A DNA stretch of 37,417 bases from DASZJY01 sp036260255 (GTDB taxonomy: Bacteria; Actinomycetota; Acidimicrobiia; Acidimicrobiales; AC-14), in the NCBI GenBank assembly GCA_036260255.1, contig DATAAF010000098.1:1-37417 (forward strand), in the 5' to 3' direction. Under the pieces are notes generated by a model that was not told the origin of the DNA, made no database searches, and saw only the letters and a program-made list of their open reading frames with translations. Shown here in pieces: positions 23,831 to 33,105 of the stretch (position 1 is its first letter; the number at the start of each line of letters is the position of its first letter). The position numbers and the translations under genes are program-made.

Positions 23831-24458
23831 TTCACGACGAGAGGCGCTCGCGGCGGTCCTCGAGGAGGCGCGCCGGCGGGGACTGGTCGGTCCTGGGCCG
23901 GTCGAGGCGCATATCGAGCACTCGCTCGCCTTCGGGGATGTGGCGGGCTGGCCTCTCCGGGGCCCGGCGTTGGACCTGGGGAGTGGGGCGGGGTTGCCGG
24001 GGTTGGTCCTGGCCGCGGCCGACCGGGCGTCGGCGTGGGTGCTGCTCGACGGGCGGGAGAAGAGCGCGGCGTTCCTGGACGAGGCGGTGGAGCGACTCGG
24101 GATGAGCAAGCGGGTCCGTGTGGTCGGCGACCGGGCCGAGGTGGCGGCCCGCTCGGAGATGCGGGGGCAGATGGCGCTGGTGGTGGCGAGGGGCGTCGGC
24201 CCGCCGGCGGTGACGGCGGAGTGCGCCGCTGGTTTCTTGACGACCGGGGGAGTTCTGGTCGTCAGCGACCCGCCCGATCCCGACCCCTCGCGGTGGCCGG
24301 GCGAGGGGCTGGCGGTGCTGGGGATGGGTCCGCCGGAGGCCACCACCCGCGCTGGGTTCCACTTCGTCCGCATACCGCAAGAGCGCCCCGCGCCCGAGCG
24401 GTTCCCCCGGCGGACCGGGCAGCCGGCCAAGCGACCTCTCTTCCGAGGTTTCACGTGA
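23820..24458 (+). CDS. rsmG: 16S rRNA (guanine-527-N7) methyltransferase
   Basis: 212 residues from GTG 23820. SAM-dependent methylase acting on the 530 loop of 16S rRNA; loss in other bacteria gives low-level streptomycin resistance. The SAM-binding motif GPALDLGSGAGLPGLVLA is at ~48-65, followed by WVLLDGREKSAAFLDEAVERLG. The Leu-Asp-Gly-Arg-Glu-Lys segment is typical of the family. The last residues, GFT, and the stop codon are written inside the first parS palindrome. The gene lies between jag and parA as in most Gram-positives. Confidence 0.9.
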   Translation: MLSASRREALAAVLEEARRRGLVGPGPVEAHIEHSLAFGDVAGWPLRGPALDLGSGAGLPGLVLAAADRASAWVLLDGREKSAAFLDEAVERLGMSKRVRVVGDRAEVAARSEMRGQMALVVARGVGPPAVTAECAAGFLTTGGVLVVSDPPDPDPSRWPGEGLAVLGMGPPEATTRAGFHFVRIPQERPAPERFPRRTGQPAKRPLFRGFT

Positions 24459-24461
24459 AAC
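24448..24461. promoter_or_regulatory. parS site 1 (overlaps the rsmG stop)
   Basis: GTTTCACGTGAAAC, the 14-bp core of the near-universal parS palindrome bound by ParB. The rsmG stop TGA (24456-24458) lies within it. The centre is 35 bp from parS site 2. Confidence 0.95.
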
Positions 24462-24481
24462 GTGGTTGACCCGTGGGTGAG

Positions 24482-24497
24482 GGTTTCACGTGAAACC
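24482..24497. promoter_or_regulatory. parS site 2
   Basis: A perfect 16-bp palindrome GGTTTCACGTGAAACC, 58 bases before the parA start. With site 1 it forms a pair in the rsmG-parA spacer. ParB would nucleate here and could also repress parAB. Confidence 0.96.
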
Positions 24498-24554
24498 AGC
24501 CGCTCAAGCCTAAAGGTGCTTTGCTCGGCCAAGCTTGCATGTCAAGATGAAGGG

Positions 24555-25655
24555 GTGACTGAAGGCGGATGGGCATCTCCGGCGGTCGAGCATCTCGGAG
24601 ACGGCTCCAACGGGGCCAGCACCGTCGAGACGTCGGGCGACGCAGTCCCGCAGCCGGCCGAGCTCGACGAGGACTTCGTCGGTGGTCCGGGCCCGCAGCC
24701 GGCCGAGCCGGAGGTCGACGGCGGGGCCGGGGACGAGGCGGCCGTCGCCGCGGTGGCGACGGTTCCTCCACCACCGGTCGACCGCCCCTCCCAGACCGCA
24801 CCCGGTCCCGAGCCCGAGCCCGTGACCCAGCCCGACAGCCTCGGCGTGGCTGTCCACCCACGCCCCACGCCCCGGCCCCTTCCGCGCACCGTCGCCATCG
24901 CCAACCAGAAGGGCGGCGTGGGCAAGACCACGACCGCGGTGAACCTCGGCGCCGGGCTGGCCGACCTTGGGTACCGGGTGCTCGTCGTCGACCTCGACCC
25001 CCAGGGCAACGCCACGACGGGCCTGGGCATCAACGCCCGCAACCTGGCCAGCTCGGTCTACGACGTCCTCCTCTCCGACGCCCCGCTCGAGGACTGCATC
25101 GAGCCCACCGCCGTTCGCAACCTCTTCGTCGTGCCCGCCACCATCGACCTGGCCGGCGCCGAGATCGAGCTGGTGCCCACCTTCAGCCGTGAGCTCCGCC
25201 TGCGGCGCGCCGTCGAGCGCCTGGACGGGGACTTCGACTTCATCTTCGTCGACTGCCCGCCGTCGTTGGGGCTGCTCACGGTCAACGGGCTGGCCGCCGC
25301 CGACGAGGTGCTCGTCCCCATTCAGTGCGAGTACTACGCCTTGGAAGGGCTGGGCCAGCTGATGCGCAACATCCAGCTCGTCCAGACCAACCTCAACCCC
25401 CGGCTCGAGCTCTCGACCATCGTGCTCACCATGTACGACGCCCGCACGAAGCTCGCCGACCAGGTCGCCCGTGAGGTCCGGGGCCACTTCGGCGCCAAGG
25501 TGTGCCGGACGATCGTCCCCCGTACGGTCCGGCTCTCGGAGGCCCCGTCATTCGGCCAGCCCATCATCGTGTTCGACCCGTCGTCTCGGGGGGCCATCGC
25601 CTATCGGGAACTGGCGCGGGAGGTGAGCGGTGGCGCGGCGCGGCGGGCTGGGTAG
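24555..25655 (+). CDS. parA: Chromosome partitioning ATPase ParA (Soj) with a long disordered N-terminus
   Basis: 366 residues from GTG 24555. Residues 1-110 are acidic and Pro-rich without structure. The deviant Walker A KGGVGKTT starts at Lys119, followed by VVDLDPQGNATTGLG, then VDCPPSLGLLTVNGL (Walker B region). It forms ATP-dependent dimers on DNA that move ParB-parS complexes. An earlier in-frame GTG at 24462 would run the coding sequence through parS 2 and is unlikely. The gene overlaps parB by 26 bases, so the two are coupled. Confidence 0.95.
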   Translation: MTEGGWASPAVEHLGDGSNGASTVETSGDAVPQPAELDEDFVGGPGPQPAEPEVDGGAGDEAAVAAVATVPPPPVDRPSQTAPGPEPEPVTQPDSLGVAVHPRPTPRPLPRTVAIANQKGGVGKTTTAVNLGAGLADLGYRVLVVDLDPQGNATTGLGINARNLASSVYDVLLSDAPLEDCIEPTAVRNLFVVPATIDLAGAEIELVPTFSRELRLRRAVERLDGDFDFIFVDCPPSLGLLTVNGLAAADEVLVPIQCEYYALEGLGQLMRNIQLVQTNLNPRLELSTIVLTMYDARTKLADQVAREVRGHFGAKVCRTIVPRTVRLSEAPSFGQPIIVFDPSSRGAIAYRELAREVSGGAARRAG

Positions 25656-26559
25656 GGGCCTGGGCGCCCTGATCCCTCCGGTTGCCGAAGAGGGCGAGGG
25701 TACGGGCTTCCAGGAATTGCCAATTACCGCGATCCAGCCCAACCGGCGGCAGCCCCGCTCGACCTTCGACGAGGAGGCGATGGCGGCGCTCACCGCGTCG
25801 GTCCGCGAGCTCGGCGTGCTGCAGCCCGTGCTCGTGCGCGCGGTGGGGGGCGGCGCCTACGAGCTGGTGGCGGGGGAGCGGCGCTGGCGGGCGGCCAAGC
25901 GGGCGGGCCTGCAGGTCATCCCGGCGCTCGTCCGCGCCACCGACGACGCCTCCGCTCTGGAGCAGGCGCTGGTCGAGAACCTCCAGCGGGAGGACCTCAA
26001 CCCCCTCGACGAGGCCGCCGCCTACCAGCAGCTCATCGAGGACTTCAACCTCACCCACGACGAGGTGGCCGCCCGGATGGGCAAGAGCCGGGCGACGATC
26101 ACCAACACGCTGCGGCTGTTCCAGCTGCCGCCCTCGGTGCAGCGGCTGGTGGCCGAGGGCAAGCTCAGCGCCGGCCACGCCCGGGCGCTTCTCGCCACCC
26201 CCGACCGGGCGTACCAGGAGGGGCTGGCCCGGCGGGCGGTAGCCGAGGGGCTTTCGGTCCGGGCGGTGGAAGAGGCGGCCCGCCAGCACGCCGGCGACTC
26301 GGCTGAGCCCACGAAGAGTGGTCGTTCAGGTGCTGCGGGTGGTCGCCTACGACCTCCGGGGCTGCTCGAGCTGGAGGAGCTGCTCTCCGCCCACCTCGAC
26401 ACCCGGGTGAAGGTCCAGCTGGGTGGTGGACGAGGCCGGGTGATCGTGGAGTTCGCCGACCTCGAGGACCTCGAGCGCATCTTCCGGGCCATGACCGGGC
26501 CTCCCCAGCCGGCGGCTCGCGCCCCCGCCCCCGAGGCCCAGCCCGACGAGGGCGCCTGA
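25630..26559 (+). CDS. parB: Chromosome partitioning CTPase ParB (Spo0J)
   Basis: 309 residues from GTG 25630. The N-terminal ParA-stimulating motif RRGGLGRGLGALI is followed by the CTP-binding domain with GERRWRA (82-88) and ENLQREDLNPLDEA. The helix-turn-helix that reads parS is around MGKSRATITNTLRLFQLP. The C-terminal dimerisation domain (LEELLSAHLDTRVKVQ...GRVIVEFADLEDLERIF) is complete. It loads at the two parS sites upstream and slides as a clamp, marking the origin region. Confidence 0.97.
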   Translation: MARRGGLGRGLGALIPPVAEEGEGTGFQELPITAIQPNRRQPRSTFDEEAMAALTASVRELGVLQPVLVRAVGGGAYELVAGERRWRAAKRAGLQVIPALVRATDDASALEQALVENLQREDLNPLDEAAAYQQLIEDFNLTHDEVAARMGKSRATITNTLRLFQLPPSVQRLVAEGKLSAGHARALLATPDRAYQEGLARRAVAEGLSVRAVEEAARQHAGDSAEPTKSGRSGAAGGRLRPPGLLELEELLSAHLDTRVKVQLGGGRGRVIVEFADLEDLERIFRAMTGPPQPAARAPAPEAQPDEGA

Positions 26560-26764
26560 GGGTTCCACAAGTTCATCCTCAGATGTGGACAAAACCGTCC
26601 ACCTCGCGGTGGACGACCGCCGTTAATCGCCGGGGTCGCAGTGCCCGACGCCGCAATCAGACTCTCCGCCGACCGCACCCGCCACCGCAGGCGGCCACCC
26701 CGGATGGGCCCTCGCCGCGGAAGCCGGCATCCGGGGAAGGCCGGGAGGGGGGCCTGCCCTCCCG
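26560..26764. other. Spacer after parB with a consensus DnaA box and a hairpin
   Basis: No gene seen. TGTGGACAA at 26584-26592 is an exact TTGTCCACA DnaA box on the minus strand. GTCCACC/GGTGGAC at 26597-26603/26608-26614 forms a 7-bp hairpin with loop TCGC, which could end the parAB transcript and also resembles a pair of degenerate boxes. The remainder up to trxA is featureless. Confidence 0.55.
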
Positions 26765-27091
26765 CTACAGGAACTCGGCGAGCTCGGAGAGGAGCTGGCT
26801 CTTGCCCTTGGCGCCGACCAGGCGCTTCTTGGGCTCGCCGTCCTGGAAGACCATGAGCGTCGGGATGCTCATGATCTGGAACCGCCGGGCGATCCCCGGG
26901 GCGTCGTCGACGTCGACCTTCACGACCCGTAGGTTGCCGGCGTTCTCGGCGGCGATCTGCTCCAGCACGGGGGCGACCATGCGGCAGGGACCGCACCACT
27001 CGGCCCAGAAGTCCACGATGACGGGGAGCTCGGAGGAGCCCACCTCCTCGTCGAAGGTCTCCTCGGTCAGGTCGGTGATGGCCGTCGTCAT
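26765..27091 (-). CDS. trxA: Thioredoxin
   Basis: 108 residues from ATG 27091 (AGAGG upstream); an in-frame ATG at 27199 would add residues lying in the trxB-trxA spacer and is unlikely. The redox motif WCGPC is in VDFWAEWCGPCRMVAP, with the cis-Pro loop in MSIPTLMVF. It reduces protein disulfides and is recharged by the TrxB encoded just upstream. The pair sits beside parB as in mycobacteria (trxB2-trxC). Confidence 0.96.
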   Translation of the reverse strand: MTTAITDLTEETFDEEVGSSELPVIVDFWAEWCGPCRMVAPVLEQIAAENAGNLRVVKVDVDDAPGIARRFQIMSIPTLMVFQDGEPKKRLVGAKGKSQLLSELAEFL

Positions 27092-27192
27092 GGTTGTCGC
27101 CTCTTTCCGGAAACGGAACCCATAGCGGTTCCTCGCGTGTGAAACGTCCTCAGCCGGTCGGCCATTCCGCCCGGCCGCCGCCCGGGCCGGTC

Positions 27193-28170
27193 TCACCATT
27201 CAGTGGGCGTGGCGACGATGGGCTGCTCGTGGGGCTGGGTCTCCAGCCAGCGCTCGGCGTCGATGGCCGCCATGCACCCGGACCCGGCGGCGGTGACGGC
27301 CTGGCGGTAGACGCGGTCCTGGACGTCGCCGCAGGCGAACACCCCCTCCACGTTCGTCTTGGAGCCGTCGTGGGTGCGGATGTAGCCCGCCTCGTCCATG
27401 TCCAGCTGGCCGGCGAAGATGCCCGTGTTCGGCGTGTGGCCGATGGCGACGAACAGGCCGGTGACGGGGAGCGTGGACTCGTCACCCGTCTGGGTGTTTC
27501 GCACCCGGACCCCCTCGACCATGCCGTCGCCCAGCACGTCGACCGGGACGGAGTTCCAGAGGAACTCGATCTTGTCGTTCTTCATCGCCCGTTCCTGCAT
27601 GATCTTCGACGCCCGCAGGCTGTCCCGCCGGTGGATCACCGTCACCTTGTCGGCGAAGCGGGTCAGGAAGATGGCTTCCTCCATCGCCGAGTCGCCGCCG
27701 CCCACCACCGCGATGTGCTGGTTCTGGAAGAAGAACCCGTCACAGGTGGCGCAGGTCGACAGGCCGTGGCCGATGAGGCGCCGCTCGGCCTCGAGGCCCA
27801 GCATCTTGGACTGGGCACCGGTGGAGACGATCACCGCCCGGCCCTGGAACTCCTCGTCGCGCGCCCAGACCTTGAACGGGCGGGACGAGAAGTCGACTCG
27901 CGTGACCTTGACCGTGAGGAACTCGGCGCCGAAGCGCGCCGCCTGGTCGCGGAAGCGGCGCATGAGGTCGGGGCCCATGATTCCGTCGACGAAGCCGGGG
28001 TAGTTCTCCACGTCGGTCGTGAGCATCAGCTGGCCCCCGGGCTGGTCGCTGGTGGAGGAGGGCTCGCCCTCGAGCACGAGCGGCCGCAGGTTTGCCCGTG
28101 CGGTGTAGATCGCGGCGGTCAGGCCGGCCGGGCCGGAGCCGATGATGAGCACGTCGCGGACCTCGGACAC
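27193..28170 (-). CDS. trxB: Thioredoxin reductase
   Basis: 325 residues from GTG 28170. FAD-binding GSGPAGLTAAIYTARA near the start, the redox-active CATC in STCATCDGFFF, the NADPH-binding GGGDSAMEEA with HRRDSLRAS, and the C-terminal FAD contact FACGDVQDRVYRQAV. It transfers electrons from NADPH to thioredoxin. The family match is complete and the length is normal. Confidence 0.96.
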   Translation of the reverse strand: MSEVRDVLIIGSGPAGLTAAIYTARANLRPLVLEGEPSSTSDQPGGQLMLTTDVENYPGFVDGIMGPDLMRRFRDQAARFGAEFLTVKVTRVDFSSRPFKVWARDEEFQGRAVIVSTGAQSKMLGLEAERRLIGHGLSTCATCDGFFFQNQHIAVVGGGDSAMEEAIFLTRFADKVTVIHRRDSLRASKIMQERAMKNDKIEFLWNSVPVDVLGDGMVEGVRVRNTQTGDESTLPVTGLFVAIGHTPNTGIFAGQLDMDEAGYIRTHDGSKTNVEGVFACGDVQDRVYRQAVTAAGSGCMAAIDAERWLETQPHEQPIVATPTEW

Positions 28171-28199
28171 GTCTCTCCAGTACCGGGGTGCCGGCGGGG

Positions 28200-28559
28200 T
28201 CAGCGCCGCGCCGGCTTAGGCGTCTTCCTGGACCAGAGGAACGCCCCGGCGATGGTGAATATTGCGCCGAGGGGGAGGTAGGCGCTCCACACCGGGCCAG
28301 GGATGAGCCGGTCGAGGGCGCGCACCGCGGCGATGACGCCGAGCACCAGCGCGGTGAGGCCCATGATGGCGGCCAGCAGCCCGTAGACGACGATCCGGGC
28401 GATCTTGACCAGGCGCTCGGTGGTGGCCGAGCGGACCTTGGCGATGAGCCCATCGAGGCGGTCGAGGGCACCGACGGCCCAGTCGGGCGTCGTCGCCGGG
28501 GCCGACGCGGTGGCCGGGTCCGAGGGCCGGCCCCCGCCGGCGGGCACCTGCGGCTGCAT
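28200..28559 (-). CDS. Small two-helix membrane protein
   Basis: 119 residues from ATG 28559. A Pro/Ala-rich cytoplasmic start is followed by a predicted amphipathic helix (ALDRLDGLIAKVRSATTERLVKIA). Then come two membrane helices (VVYGLLAAIMGLTALVLGVIAA and VWSAYLPLGAIFTIAGAFLW) and a basic end, RKTPKPARR. I recognise no named family with certainty; it has the size and layout of small actinobacterial holin-like or envelope proteins. It lies just upstream of trxB in the same direction and may be cotranscribed with it. Confidence 0.65.
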   Translation of the reverse strand: MQPQVPAGGGRPSDPATASAPATTPDWAVGALDRLDGLIAKVRSATTERLVKIARIVVYGLLAAIMGLTALVLGVIAAVRALDRLIPGPVWSAYLPLGAIFTIAGAFLWSRKTPKPARR

Positions 28560-28776
28560 CCGACGGAGCCTAGGTGACCGCCGTCGGGTGGCGCTAGCGA
28601 GCGGCCCAGGGGCTCACCTGCTCCTCGGTGGTGCGTGGGTGACCGTTTCCCCGATCGGATCGGAAGCTGGCGCTCCAGCGGCCGTGTCGGCGAACTGATC
28701 GGGAACTGGTCTGGCGCCGGCCCCGGTGGCTGGCAGCACGGCCGGCGAGACCCGAGCCGTCGCTACTCTGCGGCCG
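28560..28776. other. Divergent spacer, nothing recognised
   Basis: 217 bases between two divergent small membrane protein genes. I see no RNA, repeat or clear promoter. Confidence 0.4.
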
Positions 28777-29145
28777 ATGCGCCCCCGACCGGTCCTGGGC
28801 GTCCTTGCCGGCGCGGCGGTGGCGGCCCTCGGCGCCGTCATCCTGGGCGAGTACCCGTTCTCGGGTTTGGTGGTCCTCGGGGCCGGCGTGCTCTTCGGTC
28901 TGTTCGTGGCCGAGGCGGTGGTCGGCGCCACCGGGGCGCGCGGCCGTGGGCCGGTCGGGGTCAGCACCGTCCTGACCGTCGTGGGGCTGGTGTGGGCGGC
29001 GTGGATCGCCGAGAACCACGACCTGGGCAGCGTCGATCCGGAGGGCTGGCTGGCGGTGGCGCTGGGCGCGGCGGCGGCCGCCCTCAGGGCGAAGACGCCG
29101 AGAGCAGGAGCCGGCAGTCCGCCAGAGCGCGCGCCTGGACCGTGA
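28777..29145 (+). CDS. Small multi-helix membrane protein
   Basis: 122 residues from ATG 28777; an upstream in-frame start at 28726 would add 17 hydrophilic residues. Roughly four hydrophobic segments: PVLGVLAGAAVAALGAVIL, SGLVVLGAGVLFGLFVAEAVVG, STVLTVVGLVWAAWIAE and EGWLAVALGAAAAAL. No family assignment. It converges on the anti-sigma gene and the two overlap by 62 bases tail to tail. It is the only rightward gene between parB and the end of the leftward block. Confidence 0.6.
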   Translation: MRPRPVLGVLAGAAVAALGAVILGEYPFSGLVVLGAGVLFGLFVAEAVVGATGARGRGPVGVSTVLTVVGLVWAAWIAENHDLGSVDPEGWLAVALGAAAAALRAKTPRAGAGSPPERAPGP

Positions 29146-29899
29146 GCGGGCCGGGCTGGCCCGGGGGAGTGAACCCGAGCACCACCGCCGGCGTGCCCTG
29201 CACCCGGGCGGTGCCGTGGTAGACGACCGGCCCCAGGGAGGGGTCGGCGGCCCGGGCCTCGGTCTCGCACGGATAGGTCCCCACGACTCGGGGGGCGGCG
29301 GCCGCCTCCGGTGCGCCATCCACCGCCGGCCGCACCCGCGCCAGCAACGTGCGGGCGTCGGCGATGTCCCCGAGGTCGCCCCCGGCCGCCGCCGCCCGCG
29401 GTGGGCCCGGGGTCGGGGCGGCCTGGTCGGCAGGCGGGGGGCCGGAGACGGCGGTCGGGCGGTCGCCCTCGGTCAGCGCCGATCCCGCCGTCCCGTTCCG
29501 GTCGGAGCGGTTGACGACGGCGAGGACGCCGAAAACGAGCACGAGCACCGCCGCCGCCGACGCCGCGGTGATCCAGGGCAGCCACCGCCCGCGGGCCGGA
29601 CGGGCGGGCGCCGGGGGCGCGACCGGGCCTCGGGGGCCGGCGACCGCTCGGTCTGCCTCGTCGACCGCGGCCAGGGCGCGGGCGACGGGGTCCCCCGCCA
29701 CCTCCACCGCCACCTCCCCCGCCACCTCTCCCACCGCCGGCGCCTCGAGGGGCCGGGCGACGGCGGCGGTGAGGGCGGCCAGCTGGTCGAGCCGGCGCCG
29801 GCACTCGACGCATGCGGCCACGTGGGCGGCCCACTCCGGGGCCTCGCCGTCGTGGTACGCGCTGAGGTCCTCGAAGCTCGGGTGCGGCGTCATGCTCAC
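29084..29899 (-). CDS. Zinc-finger anti-sigma factor (partner of the adjacent ECF sigma)
   Basis: 271 residues from GTG 29899, overlapping the sigma gene's stop as GTGA, so the two are translationally coupled. The N-terminal ZAS domain has His26-x3-Cys30-x2-Cys33 (HVAACVEC), which in the family holds zinc and wraps the sigma factor. A short in-frame repeat, EVAGEVAVEVAG, lies at 58-69. One membrane helix spans ~108-129 (LPWITAASAAAVLVLVFGVLAV), then an extracytoplasmic Pro/Ala-rich sensor part ends with two Cys (TYPCETEA, LADCRLL) that may form a disulfide. It presumably holds the sigma factor inactive until an envelope or redox signal arrives. The position matches the anti-SigM gene of mycobacteria. 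Confidence 0.85.
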   Translation of the reverse strand: MSMTPHPSFEDLSAYHDGEAPEWAAHVAACVECRRRLDQLAALTAAVARPLEAPAVGEVAGEVAVEVAGDPVARALAAVDEADRAVAGPRGPVAPPAPARPARGRWLPWITAASAAAVLVLVFGVLAVVNRSDRNGTAGSALTEGDRPTAVSGPPPADQAAPTPGPPRAAAAGGDLGDIADARTLLARVRPAVDGAPEAAAAPRVVGTYPCETEARAADPSLGPVVYHGTARVQGTPAVVLGFTPPGQPGPLTVQARALADCRLLLSASSP

Positions 29900-30477
29900 G
29901 GGGTTCGACGCTCGGCTCCGGTCACCGGGTTCCCGGCAACGAGCGGCAGCAGGGTGGCCCGGCCCCGGGCGATACGGGAGCGGACGGTGCCCACGGGCAC
30001 GTCGAGCACGTGGGCGATCTCGTCGTAGGAGAGCTGGCACAGGTCCCGGAGGACGACCGCGGCGCGAAACTCGGGAGCCAGCTCGGCCAGGGCGGCGTCC
30101 AGGTCGAGGCGCGCCGCGACACGGTCGGCCACGTCGGTGCCCGCCGCGGGCGGCCCGTCCATCGAAGGCTGGGCGTCCTCCTCGGGCGGCCGGAGAAGCG
30201 GGCGCCGGCGCCGCCGGCGCAGCTCGTCCAGGCACGTGTTGGTCGTGACCCGGTAGGCCCAGGTGGCGAACGACGACCGACCGTCGAAGCGTGGCAGCCC
30301 CCGCACAAGGGCGACGAGCGCCTCCTGGCAGGCGTCGTCGGCGTCCGAGGGGTCACCGGTGAGCCGCCCGCACAGGGCACGCAGACGGGGGTAGTGGCGG
30401 CGCAGGAGGGCGTCGGTCGCTGCCCGATCGCCCTGCCGGGCGGCGGTCACCAGCTGGTCGTCGCTGCGCCGGTCCAC
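29896..30477 (-). CDS. ECF-family RNA polymerase sigma factor (SigM-like position)
   Basis: 193 residues from GTG 30477, with GAGGAG upstream. Region 2: DADDACQEALVALVRGLPRF and SSFATWAYRVTTNTCLDELRRRRRR (the -10 reading part). Region 4: LSYDEIAHVLDVPVGTVRSRIARGRATL (-35 recognition helix). The linker is acidic and Pro-rich. The gene is coupled to the anti-sigma gene and located next to the trxB-trxA pair and the kinase gene, as mycobacterial sigM is near trxB2-trxC and mviN. A role in envelope or thiol stress is inferred from context only. Confidence 0.9.
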   Translation of the reverse strand: MDRRSDDQLVTAARQGDRAATDALLRRHYPRLRALCGRLTGDPSDADDACQEALVALVRGLPRFDGRSSFATWAYRVTTNTCLDELRRRRRRPLLRPPEEDAQPSMDGPPAAGTDVADRVAARLDLDAALAELAPEFRAAVVLRDLCQLSYDEIAHVLDVPVGTVRSRIARGRATLLPLVAGNPVTGAERRTP

Positions 30478-30491
30478 CCGCCCCCACTCCT

Positions 30492-30593
30492 CTAGATGAC
30501 TGCTGTTCTATCGCGCTGACCAGCGAGGATGACTGCGTAGCTGCTGGTCAGCGCTTCGGGCCGAAGGCCCGACCCAACTAGATCAGCAGTCAT

Positions 30594-30597
<4 letters not shown>
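30492..30597. repeat. 106-bp nested inverted repeat between kinase and sigma genes
   Basis: Outer arms CTAGATGACTGCTG at 30492-30505 and its exact complement at 30584-30597. Inner arms GCGCTGACCAGC at 30513-30524 and its exact complement at 30543-30554. A third small hairpin of the TTCGGGCCGAA type follows at about 30555-30570. The kinase stop codon (30596-30594) lies inside the right outer arm. It could be a terminator-attenuator ahead of the sigma gene or a miniature mobile element whose terminal repeats begin CTAG. No second copy is visible in this window. Confidence 0.8.
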
Positions 30598-32186
<1,589 letters not shown>

Positions 32187-32210
32187 GTTAAGAAGGTCGG
32201 GCCCGGTGTG

Positions 32211-33053
32211 TCAGCCGACCTGGTAGGCGACGCCGATCGTGCGGGGGCCGGCGTGTGTGCCCACCACCGGGCCGAGGTCGGCGATCACGACGCGCTCGGG
32301 CGGCACCTTGTCGGCGAGCAGGGCGGTGAGCTGGTCGACGTCGGGGGCGTCGCCGTGCACGATGGCCACCTCGCCGGCGGGCTCGTCGGCGGCGACCCGC
32401 TCCGCCAGCCACGCGAGGCCCTTGGCGCGGGTCCGCAGCTTCGGGCCCGGCTCGACGGCGCCGTCGCGCACCTCGATCGATGGCTTGACCGAGAGCAGCG
32501 AGCCGAGGAAAGCCTGCGCTCCGCCGATGCGGCCGCCCTTCTTGAGGTTCTCGAGTGTGTCGAGCGTGCCGTAGACGCGGGTGCGGTCGGACAGGCCTTC
32601 GGCAACCGCCTGCACGGCGTCGACCGAGCCGCCGGCGGCCCCGGCCCGGGCGGTGCCCAGCACGATCATGCCGAGGCCCATGGTGACGGAACGGGAGTCG
32701 ACGACCCGTACGGGCACCTCGCCCTCCAGGGCCTGCGCCGCCGCCTGGGCCGCCTGGATGGTGGCCGAGAGCTTCGCCGAGATGTTGACGCACACCACGC
32801 CGTCGGAGCCGCGCTCGGCGGCCCGGCGGAACGCCTGCTCGAAGGCGCCGGGCGAGGGGGCGGCCGTCTCCGGCAGCGTTGCCGACGAGGCGCATCGCGC
32901 CCAGAACTCCTTGGGCGTGAGGTCCTGGCGGTCGACCAGCTCCTCGTTGCCGAAGCGGATGGTGAGGGGGACCACCTCGATGCCGTGCTGGGCGACCAGG
33001 TCGGCGGGAAGGTCGCAGCTGCTGTCGGTGACGACGGCGACGGGCACGTTCAC
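32211..33053 (-). CDS. DegV/FakB-type fatty-acid-binding protein
   Basis: 280 residues from GTG 33053. DegV family: TDSSCDLP near the start, VVPLTIRFGNEELVD, SPGAFEQAF, the DSRSVTMGLG segment, and LENLKKGGRIGG in the second domain. Family members bind a fatty acid between two domains; FakB proteins present it to the FakA kinase for phospholipid synthesis. No fakA-like gene is in the window. It starts the short leftward run into the kinase gene (24-bp gap). Confidence 0.9.
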   Translation of the reverse strand: MNVPVAVVTDSSCDLPADLVAQHGIEVVPLTIRFGNEELVDRQDLTPKEFWARCASSATLPETAAPSPGAFEQAFRRAAERGSDGVVCVNISAKLSATIQAAQAAAQALEGEVPVRVVDSRSVTMGLGMIVLGTARAGAAGGSVDAVQAVAEGLSDRTRVYGTLDTLENLKKGGRIGGAQAFLGSLLSVKPSIEVRDGAVEPGPKLRTRAKGLAWLAERVAADEPAGEVAIVHGDAPDVDQLTALLADKVPPERVVIADLGPVVGTHAGPRTIGVAYQVG

Positions 33054-33105
33054 TTCCCCCTGTGGGCTTCGGTCATGGCGGCCTCCTCGTCGAGCCGGTC
33101 ACTCG

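Noticed and set aside
24462..24554. Earlier GTG start for parA
   Set aside because: It would code through the parS 2 palindrome and add residues unlike any ParA; GTG 24555 fits better.
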